This document shows positions 34,188 through 45,011 of a DNA stretch of 64,000 nucleotides, piece by piece. Below the pieces are notes generated by a model. It was given only the letters and a program-made list of their open reading frames with translations, had not been told where the DNA came from and did not search any database. Origin of the DNA: Pseudomonas sp. HOU2 (lineage in GTDB: Bacteria > Pseudomonadota > Gammaproteobacteria > Pseudomonadales > Pseudomonadaceae). Both the position numbers and the translations under genes were made by a program. The stretch is taken from positions 744,001 to 808,000 of the forward strand of contig NZ_CP160398.1 of assembly GCF_040729435.1 (NCBI RefSeq), read 5' to 3'. Position 1 is the stretch's first letter; every line of letters starts with the position of its first letter.

Positions 34188-35543
34188 ATGTCGTCAGCCA
34201 CTCCTTCCTCCACCGTGCACCCTGTCGACCGGATTCTGCCGGTACGACAGATGCTCACCCTCGGCCTGCAACACATGGCCGTCTCGTACATCGGCGCCAT
34301 CGCCGTGCCGTTGATTGTTGCCAGCGCGCTGAAAATGTCCCACGCCGACACCGTGGTGCTGATCAGCACCACGCTGTTCTGCTCCGGCATCGCCACCCTG
34401 TTGCAGACCGTCGGCTTCTGGAAATTCGGCGTGCGTCTGCCGATCCTGCAAGGCGTGGCATTCAGCAGCGTCGGCCCGGTGATCGCCATCGGCAGCAACC
34501 CCGACGTGGGCTTCGCCGGAGTTTGCGGCGCGGTGATCGGCGCCGGGATTTTCACCCTGCTGATGGCGCCGTTCGTGGGCCGATTGCGGCGGTTTTTCCC
34601 GCCGGTGGTCACCGGCTGCATCGTCACGGTGATCGGCTTGCAGCTGTTCCCGATCGCCTATGAATGGGTCGGTGGCGGACGCAACGCGAGCAACTTCGGC
34701 GCCCCGGCATTTCTCGCGGTGGCGGTGGTGGTGCTGCTGACCATTCTGCTGGTCAATCGTTATGGCAGCCCGCTGCTGCGCAACATGGCGGTGCTGGTGG
34801 GGATGCTGGTCGGCGCCGGTCTGGCCTACGGTCTGGGCATGGGCAATTTCCACAGCGTCGAAGACGCGCCGTGGCTGACCGTGCCCTACCCGTTTTACTT
34901 CGGCCTGCCGACCTTCAGCCTGATCCCCATCGCGACCATGGTGGTGGTGATGATCGTGCAGATGGTCGAATCGATGGGGTTGTTCGTGGCCATCGGCGAC
35001 ATCGTCGACAAACCGGTGGAAGACAAGCAGGTGATCAACGGCCTGCGCGCCAATGGCCTGGCCAGCACCATCGCCGGGATGTTCGCGGCATTCCCGTTCA
35101 TCGCCTTCATGGAAAACGTCGGCCTGGTGATCCTGACCGGTGTGCGCAGCCGCTGGGTGGTCGCCGTCAGTGGCCTGCTGATGTGCTCGATTGCGCTGGT
35201 GCCCAAGGCCGGGGCGATCATCGCGTCGATGCCGACGGCCGCGTTGGGCGGTGCCGGTATTGCGATGTTCGGTGTGGTCGCGGCGGCGGGCATCCAGACC
35301 CTGGCCAAGGTCGATTACGAACGCAATCGCTTCAACGTGCTGATCGTCGGTTTCACCATCGCCGCTGCGCTGGTGCCGGTGCTCGCCCCTTCCCTGTTTA
35401 AACAAATGCCCGAGTGGTCACAGCCGTTCCTGCACAGCAGCGTGGTCATCGCCTGCCTGGTGTCGGTGCTGCTCAACGCGGCGCTCAACGGCGTCAGCGT
35501 GCCAGACACCACAGCCGGCAAATCCGCCTCGCACATTCTCTGA
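34188..35543 (+). CDS. NCS2-family nucleobase permease (xanthine/uracil type)
   Basis: 451 residues, about 12-14 membrane segments. The QH motif (GLQHMAVSYIG) and the NAT signature ENVGLVILTG ([QEP]NxGx4T[RKG]) identify a proton-coupled nucleobase-ascorbate transporter; ESMGLFVAIGDI is the conserved TM8 segment. Family substrates are xanthine, urate, uracil, guanine and similar bicyclic or monocyclic amides. It is 13 bp upstream of the deaminase gene, so transporter and deaminase form an operon, probably for the same compound. GAGGTGATTCCCC precedes ATG 34188. Confidence 0.92.
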   Translation: MSSATPSSTVHPVDRILPVRQMLTLGLQHMAVSYIGAIAVPLIVASALKMSHADTVVLISTTLFCSGIATLLQTVGFWKFGVRLPILQGVAFSSVGPVIAIGSNPDVGFAGVCGAVIGAGIFTLLMAPFVGRLRRFFPPVVTGCIVTVIGLQLFPIAYEWVGGGRNASNFGAPAFLAVAVVVLLTILLVNRYGSPLLRNMAVLVGMLVGAGLAYGLGMGNFHSVEDAPWLTVPYPFYFGLPTFSLIPIATMVVVMIVQMVESMGLFVAIGDIVDKPVEDKQVINGLRANGLASTIAGMFAAFPFIAFMENVGLVILTGVRSRWVVAVSGLLMCSIALVPKAGAIIASMPTAALGGAGIAMFGVVAAAGIQTLAKVDYERNRFNVLIVGFTIAAALVPVLAPSLFKQMPEWSQPFLHSSVVIACLVSVLLNAALNGVSVPDTTAGKSASHIL

Positions 35544-35556
35544 CTGGAGCCTGCCC

Positions 35557-36945
35557 ATGACTCAACTTCAAAACATCCTGATCAAAAACCCCGTGGCGGT
35601 GATGACCGGCCTGCGCGGCCCGCGTGCCCGCGCCGGGGCGGCGGACATTCGCGTGGTCAACGGACGCATCGCCGAAATCGCCGCTAACCTTGAGCCGCAA
35701 CCCGGCGAGCGGGTGATCGATGCGCGCAACTGCGTGGTCTATCCGGGCTGGATCAACACCCACCATCACCTGTTCCAGAACCTGCTCAAAGCCGTGCCCG
35801 AAGGCTTGAATCAGGATCTTCAGGGCTGGCTGGCGAGCGTGCCCTACCCGCGTCTGAATCGCTTCACCCCGCAACTGGCGCGGATCGCCGCCCGCCTGGG
35901 CATGGTCGAATTGCTGCTGTCCGGGGTGACGACGTGCGCCGATCACCACTACCTCTACCACGCCCACGGCAGCACCGAGACCGGGGATCTGCTGTTCGAT
36001 CTGGCCGATGAGTTCGGTCTGCGTTTCGTGCTCTGTCGCGGTGGCGCGCTGGAATCGGCCAGTGCGCATCCGGGCTTCTCGAAAACCGCGCTGCAACCGG
36101 AAAGCCTCGAGCAAATGGTCGGCGACATTGAGCGACTGAAATCGCTGTATCACCAGGACACCCCGGACGCCCTGCGCCGGGTCGTCGTCGCGCCCACCAC
36201 GCCGACCTTTTCGCTGCCGCCGACCCTGCTGCGCGAACTGGCGCACACCGCCCGCGGCCTCGGTTTGCGTCTGCACACGCACCTGTCGGAAACGCAGAAC
36301 TACGTGAATTTCTGCCGCGAGAAATACAACTGCCTGCCGGTGGAGTTCGTCGCCGAACACGAATGGCTCGGCCCCGACGTCTGGTTCGCCCACGCCGTGC
36401 ACCTGCAACCCGGCGAAATCCGCATGCTCGCCCAGACCGGCACCGGCATCTCGCACTGCCCGGTGAGCAACGCTCGCCTCGGCAGCGGCGTCGCGCCAGT
36501 GCCGCAAATGTATGAAGCCGGCGTGCCGATTTCCCTCGGCGTCGACGGCGTGGCGTCCAACGAATCCGGGAGCATGGTCGGCGAAGCCAACACCGCATGG
36601 CTGATCCACCGCGCCGAACAAGGCGCCTCGGCGACCACCGCCGAAGACGTGATCCACTGGGGCACGGCGGGTGGTGCACAGGTGTTGGGGTTGGGCGCGG
36701 TAGGAACGCTGGAAGTCGGCCAAGCGGCGGATCTGGTGATCTACAGCCTTGATCATCCACGGTTCTTCGGTTTCCACGATCGCGCAGTTGCCCCGGTGGT
36801 CGCGGGGGAACCGATCACGGTGAAATACAGCCTGGTGGGCGGCCGGATCGTGGTCGACAACGGCGTGATTCCGGGGCTGGATATCGAACGGATGCGCGCC
36901 GAAGCGTGGGAAGGAGTGCAGGCGATGATGAATATCGACGATTGA
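35557..36945 (+). CDS. amidohydrolase of the 8-oxoguanine / isoxanthopterin deaminase type
   Basis: 462 residues, AtzA/TrzN-related deaminase subgroup of the amidohydrolase superfamily. Metal and catalytic motifs: NTHHHLFQNLLKA, HTHLSETQNYV, HAVHLQPGEI and LGVDGVASNESGSM (metal Asp). The HHHLxQ start and length resemble bacterial 8-oxoguanine deaminase (a P. aeruginosa member is characterised) and isoxanthopterin deaminase. It should hydrolyse the exocyclic amino group of a 2-aminopurine- or pterin-like ring. TGGAG precedes ATG 35557. Coupling to the NCS2 permease supports an imported substrate. Exact substrate not determinable by eye. Confidence 0.85.
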   Translation: MTQLQNILIKNPVAVMTGLRGPRARAGAADIRVVNGRIAEIAANLEPQPGERVIDARNCVVYPGWINTHHHLFQNLLKAVPEGLNQDLQGWLASVPYPRLNRFTPQLARIAARLGMVELLLSGVTTCADHHYLYHAHGSTETGDLLFDLADEFGLRFVLCRGGALESASAHPGFSKTALQPESLEQMVGDIERLKSLYHQDTPDALRRVVVAPTTPTFSLPPTLLRELAHTARGLGLRLHTHLSETQNYVNFCREKYNCLPVEFVAEHEWLGPDVWFAHAVHLQPGEIRMLAQTGTGISHCPVSNARLGSGVAPVPQMYEAGVPISLGVDGVASNESGSMVGEANTAWLIHRAEQGASATTAEDVIHWGTAGGAQVLGLGAVGTLEVGQAADLVIYSLDHPRFFGFHDRAVAPVVAGEPITVKYSLVGGRIVVDNGVIPGLDIERMRAEAWEGVQAMMNIDD

Positions 36946-36970
36946 CCGCGGATCCGCATGCAATGCAAAA

Positions 36971-37063
36971 CCCTGTGGGAGCTGGCTTGCCAGCGATGGC
37001 GGACGTTCAGTGAATGCAGCGGTGACTGATCCACCGCTATCGCTGGCAAGCCAGCTCCCACAA
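36971..37063. repeat. paired REP element, GTGGGAGCTGGC family
   Basis: CCCTGTGGGAGCTGGCTTGC and the mirror GCTGGCAAGCCAGCTCCCAC, after the deaminase stop. Confidence 0.9.
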
Positions 37064-37166
37064 AAGAGTGCTGCATTCGCGACTTCCGGGTTTCTCGACT
37101 AAGGTTACCCCCTCATCGGATTGAGCCCCTGCCAGCTTCACCGGGCTCTTGATCAAGGAGAGACTG

Positions 37167-37376
37167 ATGACGTCGCGTCGCAACATCGAACAGACTTATC
37201 GCACCTGGTCCAGCCCGATTTTGCTGGAGCTGAAAAAGCGCGAACACCAAATGGCGCCGGTCGAGCGTCAGGCGCTGGAGAATGTTTTGGTCGAACGGCG
37301 GTTGCTGGATGTGGGCAACCCCAACGGCCCTGACAGACGCCAGGGCATTGCGGGCAAAAATGACCGACCCGGTTGA
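37167..37376 (+). CDS. small basic protein, function unknown
   Basis: 69 residues from ATG 37167 (MTSRRNIEQTYRTWSSPIL) with a strong AAGGAGAG ribosome site 6 bp upstream. The protein is highly charged, predicted helical (LLELKKREHQMAPVERQALENVLVE), with no signal peptide or membrane helix. The frame ends 8 bp before the converging DHH-protein gene. I do not recognise a family; the ribosome site and coherent amphipathic composition are the evidence that it is real. Confidence 0.55.
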   Translation: MTSRRNIEQTYRTWSSPILLELKKREHQMAPVERQALENVLVERRLLDVGNPNGPDRRQGIAGKNDRPG

Positions 37377-37384
37377 GCACCGCG

Positions 37385-38299
37385 TCAGAGCAGGAGGTTA
37401 AGCCCCAACTGCAGCAGTTCCTTGCGCAGCATCGACGGTTTCACAAGCGCCATGCCCGCCTGCCATCGCAGCGGCAACAACCGATCCAGCTTCTGCTGGC
37501 TGAGCAGCGGCTCAGCCAGCAAACAACTCTTGCCGTCACGGATGCTGATGACGTTCAGCAACCAGTCATCGCCCTGCCCGGCCATCCAGCGGCTGATCTC
37601 GACATGCCGTTTTCCAATCAGGGCATCGGCATCCCATACGGTCATCTGGGCGAAAACCTGCGGCAGGTTGCTGTCCGGGTTGAATCGCTTCAGATCCGCC
37701 GCTAACGCTGCCTGCAGGTCTGCTTCGATGGCGGCCTGACATTCGAGGAAATACTGCTCGGGCCAATTCGCCGGCAGATTCGCCCGCGGCGCCAATATTT
37801 CATAAGCCTCGATATCCAGTTCGGTGGTCATCTGCCCGCTGAAGTTGAGTGTGTTGTCGAGGATTGCCGTGGCCAGTAATGCCGCGCTGTGCACGCTGAT
37901 TCGCGGTAGCAGGCCGGCGCTTTGCCAGCGCTGAAAAACCAGCGTCGCCGCTGCGCCGATCGGGCGGATATCGGCGGCGCAACCCAGTCGCTCAGCCCAG
38001 TACCGTTCAGAACCGGGATGATGGTCGATGACCTCCACCACTTGGTCGAGCACCACCAGCGGGTCAAGGTGCTGATAGTCGGACACATCGACCAGCACGA
38101 ATTCGTCGTTTGCTTGTGGAGAGTAGCGGTGAAACTCGGCACCCCAGCTCAGAACGGTCGGCGACACGCTGCCGTTGGGTCTGGCACTGCTGACAGCACG
38201 GGCGGAAATGCCTTGCAGGTTGAGCAACTCTGCGTAAGCGATACAGCAGGCGTAGGCGTCGATGTCCAGATAGGACGCGCCGGAGGTGATGATTTTCAT
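37385..38299 (-). CDS. DHH-family phosphoesterase-like protein
   Basis: 304 residues. Asp12 and Asp14 in SGASYLDIDAYA, Asp71 in LVDVSDYQHLDP and the Asp-His-His at 92-94 (VIDHHPG) are the metal ligands of the DHH superfamily (manganese pyrophosphatases, RecJ, oligonucleotide phosphatases). AATLVFQRW and LATAILDNTLNF resemble the PPase-type DHH proteins. The C-terminal part is a DHHA2-like domain. ATG 38299 (MKIITSG) is chosen; the frame upstream runs into repeat sequence. The substrate is unknown. Confidence 0.8.
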   Translation of the reverse strand: MKIITSGASYLDIDAYACCIAYAELLNLQGISARAVSSARPNGSVSPTVLSWGAEFHRYSPQANDEFVLVDVSDYQHLDPLVVLDQVVEVIDHHPGSERYWAERLGCAADIRPIGAAATLVFQRWQSAGLLPRISVHSAALLATAILDNTLNFSGQMTTELDIEAYEILAPRANLPANWPEQYFLECQAAIEADLQAALAADLKRFNPDSNLPQVFAQMTVWDADALIGKRHVEISRWMAGQGDDWLLNVISIRDGKSCLLAEPLLSQQKLDRLLPLRWQAGMALVKPSMLRKELLQLGLNLLL

Positions 38300-38341
38300 G
38301 GGGCGCAAACGTCGCACATTTCCATGACATTGGGGTGACAT

Positions 38342-38439
38342 AAAAAGATCGCAGCCTTCGGCAGCTCCTACAGGTTGAATGCAATCCAACTGTAGGAGCT
38401 GCCGCAGGCTCGGGCCGCGATCGGACGATCTTTTGATCT
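38342..38439. repeat. paired REP element, CTGTAGGAGCTGCCG family
   Basis: AAAAGATCGCAGCCTTCGGC with GCTCCTACAGG, and the mirror CTGTAGGAGCTGCCGCAGGC. An insertion (TCGGGCCGCGATCGGACGATC) enlarges the right arm. It abuts the stop of the amidohydrolase gene. Confidence 0.9.
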
Positions 38440-39723
38440 TCAGGCCGCGGCTTTACCGGCGGCCACCATCGCCGAAGCCGCGAGCATCGCCCGCAACAAC
38501 ACCGCACACCCGGCCGCCAGATCATCCGGCGCGGCGTTTTCGATTTCGTTGTGGCTGATCCCGCCCTCGCACGGTACGAAGATCATTCCCGCCGGGCCGA
38601 GTTCGGCGAGGAAGATGGCGTCGTGGCCGGCGCCGCTGACGATGTCCATGTGCGACAGGCCGAGGCCTTGCGCCGCGCCGCGTACCGCCTCGACGCAGCC
38701 CTTTTCAAAGTACAGCGGCGGAAAGTCTGCGGTCGGGGTCAGTTCATAGGTCAACCCGTGCTCTTCGCAAGTGGCGTCGATGACTTGCTTGACCTCGGCG
38801 ATCATCGAATCGAGGCGCTCTGGTTGCAGATGGCGGAAGTCGAGGGTCATGCGCACTTCGCCGGGGATGACGTTGCGCGAGCCGGGGTAGGCTTGTAGGC
38901 AACCGACGGTGCCGCAGGCGTGGGGTTGATGGCCGAGGGCGGCGCGGTTGACCGCGCCAACGATGACCGAGGCGCCGACCAGGGCGTCCTTGCGCAGGTG
39001 CATCGGCGTCGGGCCGGCGTGGGCTTCGACGCCGCGCAACTTCAGGTCGAACCACTTCTGCCCGAGCGCGCCGAGCACCACGCCGATGATTTTCTGCTCG
39101 TCTTCGAGGATCGGGCCTTGCTCGATGTGTGCTTCGAAATAGGCACCGACCTTATGCCCGCTGACTTTGCGTGACCCGGCGTAACCAATGGCATTCAGGG
39201 CTTCGCCAACGCTGACGCCGTCGGCATCGACTTTAGCCAGGGTTTCTTCGAGGGTGAATTTTTCCGCGAACACCCCGGAACCCATCATGCACGGGGCGAA
39301 GCGCGAGCCTTCTTCGTTGGTCCAGACCACCACTTCCAGTGGCGCTTCGGTTTCCACGCCGAGGTCATTGAGGGTGCGCAGCACTTCCACCCCGGCGAGC
39401 ACGCCGAAGCAGCCGTCGAACTTGCCGCCGGTGGGCTGGGTGTCGATGTGGCTACCGGTCATCACCGGTGGCAGGTTCGGATTGCGCCCCGGGCGACGGG
39501 CGAAGATATTGCCGACTTCATCCACCGTGACGCTGCACCCGGCGTCCTTGCACCACTGCACGAACAGGTCACGGGCCTGACGGTCGAGGTCGGTCAGGGC
39601 CAGGCGACAGACCCCGCCCTTGACCGTGGCGCCGAGCTTGGCCAGTTCCATGAGCGAGGCCCAGAGGCGGTCGCGGTTGATGTGCTGATGGGTGGATTGC
39701 AGAACGTCTACGGCTGCGTTCAT
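38440..39723 (-). CDS. N-carbamoyl-beta-alanine amidohydrolase (hydantoinase/carbamoylase family, M20)
   Basis: 427 residues. M20 dinuclear-metal motifs GSHIDTQPTGGKFDG, NEEGSRF, AHIEQGPILE and the dimerisation-domain GVEAHAGPTPMHLRKDAL are present. It hydrolyses N-carbamoyl-beta-alanine to beta-alanine, CO2 and ammonia, the last step of reductive pyrimidine degradation. The same family includes allantoate amidohydrolase and L-carbamoylases, but the neighbouring NCS1 permease, dihydropyrimidinase and PreTA decide the role. A GAGGAG ribosome site precedes ATG 39723. The gene order matches the pyrimidine cluster known from P. putida. Confidence 0.9.
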   Translation of the reverse strand: MNAAVDVLQSTHQHINRDRLWASLMELAKLGATVKGGVCRLALTDLDRQARDLFVQWCKDAGCSVTVDEVGNIFARRPGRNPNLPPVMTGSHIDTQPTGGKFDGCFGVLAGVEVLRTLNDLGVETEAPLEVVVWTNEEGSRFAPCMMGSGVFAEKFTLEETLAKVDADGVSVGEALNAIGYAGSRKVSGHKVGAYFEAHIEQGPILEDEQKIIGVVLGALGQKWFDLKLRGVEAHAGPTPMHLRKDALVGASVIVGAVNRAALGHQPHACGTVGCLQAYPGSRNVIPGEVRMTLDFRHLQPERLDSMIAEVKQVIDATCEEHGLTYELTPTADFPPLYFEKGCVEAVRGAAQGLGLSHMDIVSGAGHDAIFLAELGPAGMIFVPCEGGISHNEIENAAPDDLAAGCAVLLRAMLAASAMVAAGKAAA

Positions 39724-39772
39724 GTTGATCTCCTCAGGCAGTTCTTATGGTAATTCTGTGGTGTTTTCCAGG

Positions 39773-39870
39773 CCGCCATCGCTGGCAAGCCAGCTCCCAC
39801 AGGATTTGAGTGAACTCATGGTTTGTGTACGACTTGATCCTTGTGGGAGCTGGCTTGCCAGCGATGAGGC
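39773..39870. repeat. paired REP element, GTGGGAGCTGGC family
   Basis: GCCATCGCTGGCAAGCCAGC and the mirror TGGCTTGCCAGCGATGAGGC, between the amidohydrolase and permease genes of one probable operon. Confidence 0.9.
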
Positions 39871-39876
39871 CCTCAT

Positions 39877-41361
39877 TCACACCGCTGTTTTCACGACCGA
39901 CGGATTAGCCCGCATCACGCACAACCCGTAATAAATCACCCCGCCCAGCGCCGAACCGGTAAACCAGCCATAGCTGTAAAACCAGCTGAACGCATCGCTA
40001 CCCAGCGACAGCAGGGTCAGCACCACCGGCACGCCAAACGCGGTAAACCCGGCCCAGTTCCACGCCGGATAGACGTCGTCGCGGTACAGCCCGGCCAGGT
40101 CCAGTTGCTGCTTCTTGATCAGGAAATAGTCCACCACCATGATCCCGGCGATCGGCCCCAGCAGGCTCGAATAGCCCAGCAGCCAGTTGGAATACACGGT
40201 TTCCAGGCTGACATCGGAGACGATCAGCCCGAGCTTTTTCAGCAGCTCGTGGGCCATCAACGCCAGCCCGACGAAGCCGGTGAGCAACACCGCTTTGGTG
40301 CGGTTGATCACCTTGGGCGCGATGTTCTGAAAGTCGTTGGTCGGAGAGACAATGTTCGCCGCGGTGTTGGTCGACAGCGTGGCGATGATGATCAGTGCCA
40401 TGGCTACCGCGACCCACAGCGGACTCTGGATATGGCCGATCAGGCTGACCGGATCCGACACGGTCACGCCAACCAGTTTCACCGAAGCGGCGGTCATTAC
40501 CACCCCCAGCGAAGCGAACAGAAACATGGTCAGCGGCAGGCCGAAAATTTGCCCGAGGATCTGGTCTTTCTGGCTCTTGGCGTAGCGGCTGAAATCGGGA
40601 ATGTTCAGCGACAGCGTGGCCCAGAAGCCGACCATCGCCGTCAGCCCGGCGGCAAAGTAACTGACCACGCTCGCGCCTTCCGGTCGTTTCGGTGGAATCG
40701 CCAGCAGCTCGGTCATCGACACATTGGGCATCGCCCACACCAGCAAGCCAATACCCACCGCCACCAGCAACGGCGCGGACAGGGTTTCCAGCCACTTGAT
40801 CGACTCGGCGCCACGGATCACCACCCACAGGTTCAGCGACCAGAAGATCATGAAACCGATCACCTCCCCCGTGCCGCCAAGGGATTTCCAGCCCTCGAAG
40901 ATCGAGCCGAGAAACAGGTGAATCGCCAATCCGCCAAACATCGTTTGAATCCCGAACCAGCCGCACGCCACCAGTGCGCGGATCAAGCACGGCACGTTGG
41001 AACCAAGCACGCCGAATGACGAGCGCAGCAGCACCGGGAACGGAATGCCGTACTTGGTGCCGGGGAAAGCGTTGAGGGTCAACGGGATCAACACGATGAC
41101 GTTAGCCAGCAGAATCGCCATCAGCGCTTCACCGACGGTCAGGCCGAAATACGCAGTGAGCACGCCGCCGAGGGTGTACGTCGGCACGCACACCGACATG
41201 CCGACCCAGAGCGCGGTGATGTGCCATTTGTTCCAGGTTCGTTCGCGCACCTTGGTCGGTGCCATGTCGTGGTTGTAACGGGGACTGTCGAGGACGTCGC
41301 TGCCGGCTTCGAGTTCGAACAAGCCGTCGCGCTCGGTCACTTGCGATCTGTTCTGTTGCAT
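39877..41361 (-). CDS. NCS1-family pyrimidine/allantoin-type permease
   Basis: 494 residues and about 12 membrane helices. YNHDMAPTKVRERTWNKWHI, then WVGMSVCVPTYTLGG, are the NCS1 (Mhp1/uracil/allantoin) opening segments; FGIQTMFGGLAI and NIPDFSRYAKSQKD are also conserved. It probably imports uracil, dihydrouracil or hydantoins for the adjacent enzymes. ATG 41361 has GGAGCAGCC at 6 bp and is preferred over ATG 41397. It diverges from the dihydropyrimidinase gene across a 635-bp AT-rich region with a candidate NtrC site. Confidence 0.92.
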   Translation of the reverse strand: MQQNRSQVTERDGLFELEAGSDVLDSPRYNHDMAPTKVRERTWNKWHITALWVGMSVCVPTYTLGGVLTAYFGLTVGEALMAILLANVIVLIPLTLNAFPGTKYGIPFPVLLRSSFGVLGSNVPCLIRALVACGWFGIQTMFGGLAIHLFLGSIFEGWKSLGGTGEVIGFMIFWSLNLWVVIRGAESIKWLETLSAPLLVAVGIGLLVWAMPNVSMTELLAIPPKRPEGASVVSYFAAGLTAMVGFWATLSLNIPDFSRYAKSQKDQILGQIFGLPLTMFLFASLGVVMTAASVKLVGVTVSDPVSLIGHIQSPLWVAVAMALIIIATLSTNTAANIVSPTNDFQNIAPKVINRTKAVLLTGFVGLALMAHELLKKLGLIVSDVSLETVYSNWLLGYSSLLGPIAGIMVVDYFLIKKQQLDLAGLYRDDVYPAWNWAGFTAFGVPVVLTLLSLGSDAFSWFYSYGWFTGSALGGVIYYGLCVMRANPSVVKTAV

Positions 41362-43436
<2,075 letters not shown>

Positions 43437-43443
43437 TCCGATT

Positions 43444-43581
43444 CCCTGTGGCGAGGGAGCTTGCTCCCGCTGGGTGGCGAAGCCGCCCCAAAACCAGGCA
43501 ATGCGCTCATCCTGATACCCAGGAGTGAATGGTTTTGGGCCTGCTGCGCAGTCCAGCGGGAGCAAGCTCCCTCGCCACAGG
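43444..43581. repeat. long paired REP element, GGCGAGGGAGCTTGCTCCC family
   Basis: CCCTGTGGCGAGGGAGCTTG and the mirror CAAGCTCCCTCGCCACAGG, with GGGTGGCGAAGCCGCCCC and GGCCTGCTGCGCAGTCC inside. The spacer is longer than in the other copies. Confidence 0.9.
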
Positions 43582-43643
43582 ACATGACGAAAACCACTGC
43601 CCATCAGAGGCAGAGAACCTCAATAACCGTGAGGCAAAAAACC

Positions 43644-45011
43644 GTGATCGAGACCCTGAACCATCTCCCGCATCCGCACGAAAGCGCGGCCGCCCTCGCC
43701 GGCCATTTCACTGATCTGGCGCCACCGCTCAACGCCCGGCAGGCGCATCTGGAAGCCTCGCGCTGCCTGTATTGCTACGACGCACCGTGCGTCAACGCGT
43801 GCCCCAGCGAGATCGATATTCCGTCGTTCATCCGCAACATCCATCAGGACAACGTGCCCGGTGCAGCGCAGAAAATTCTTTCGGCGAACATCCTCGGCGG
43901 CAGTTGTGCCCGGGTCTGTCCGACGGAAATCCTCTGTCAGCAAGCCTGCGTGCGCAACAACGCCCAGGAATGCGCGCCGGTGCTGATCGGCCTGCTGCAA
44001 CGCTACGCCGTGGACAACGCGCACTTCACCGAGCACCCGTTCCAGCGCGCCGCCGCTACCGGCAAACGCATTGCCGTGGTCGGTGCCGGGCCGGCGGGTT
44101 TGTCCTGCGCCCACCGCAGCGCGATGCACGGGCATGACGTGGTGATTTTCGAAGCACGGGAGAAGGCTGGCGGCCTTAATGAATACGGGATCGCCAAGTA
44201 CAAACTGGTCGACGACTACGCGCAGAAAGAGCTGGATTTCCTTTTGCAGATCGGTGGTATCGAAATCCGTCATGGACAGAAACTCGGCGAGAATCTGACC
44301 CTCAGCGAACTGCATCAGCAGTTCGACGCCGTGTTCCTCGGCCTCGGCCTGAATGCCAGCAAACAGCTCGGTCTGCCCCACGAAGACGCCCCCGGCCTGC
44401 TCGCCGCCACCGACTACATCCGCGAACTGCGCCAGGCCGATGACCTCACGCAACTGCCACTGGCTGAGCGCTGCATCGTCCTCGGCGCCGGCAACACCGC
44501 GATCGACATGGCCGTGCAAATGGCCCGCCTGGGAGCGCGTGACGTGAATCTGGTGTATCGCCGTGGCGCGGCGGACATGGGCGCCACCGGTCACGAACAA
44601 GACATCGCCAAGGCCAATCAGGTGCGCCTGCTGACCTGGGCACAACCGCAGGAAGTCCTGCTCGACGAGCAGGGCCATGTGCGCGGCATGCGTTTCGCCC
44701 GTACCGATCTGGTCGACGGTCGTCTGCAAACCACTGGCGAAACCTTTGAGCTGGCCGCCGACGCGATCTTCAAAGCCATCGGTCAGGCCTTCGACAGCAG
44801 CGCCCTCGCCGACCCGCTGGCCCGCGAACTCAAGCGTCAGGGCGAACGGATTCAGGTCGATGACAACCTGCGCACCAGCATTCCCGGCGTGTATGCCGGC
44901 GGCGACTGCACCAGCCTCGATCAGGACCTCACCGTGCAAGCGGTGCAGCACGGCAAACGCGCCGCCGAGGCGATCAACGCACAACTGATGCTCAACGTGG
45001 AGGCTGCGTAA
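43644..45011 (+). CDS. preT: dihydropyrimidine dehydrogenase (NAD) subunit PreT
   Basis: 455 residues from GTG 43644 (IETLNHLPHPHESAAALAGH). This is the flavin/iron-sulfur subunit, related to the GltD and N-terminal DPYD domains. Two [4Fe-4S] sites are visible: CLYCYDAPCVNACP and CARVCPTEILCQQAC. FAD binds at VVGAGPAGLSCA and NAD(P)H at LGAGNTAIDMAVQMA. With PreA it reduces uracil and thymine. In-frame ATG 43584 and GTG 43629 exist upstream; the chosen start fits the family and has GAGGC at about 8 bp. The gene ends directly against the preA ATG. Confidence 0.93.
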   Translation: MIETLNHLPHPHESAAALAGHFTDLAPPLNARQAHLEASRCLYCYDAPCVNACPSEIDIPSFIRNIHQDNVPGAAQKILSANILGGSCARVCPTEILCQQACVRNNAQECAPVLIGLLQRYAVDNAHFTEHPFQRAAATGKRIAVVGAGPAGLSCAHRSAMHGHDVVIFEAREKAGGLNEYGIAKYKLVDDYAQKELDFLLQIGGIEIRHGQKLGENLTLSELHQQFDAVFLGLGLNASKQLGLPHEDAPGLLAATDYIRELRQADDLTQLPLAERCIVLGAGNTAIDMAVQMARLGARDVNLVYRRGAADMGATGHEQDIAKANQVRLLTWAQPQEVLLDEQGHVRGMRFARTDLVDGRLQTTGETFELAADAIFKAIGQAFDSSALADPLARELKRQGERIQVDDNLRTSIPGVYAGGDCTSLDQDLTVQAVQHGKRAAEAINAQLMLNVEAA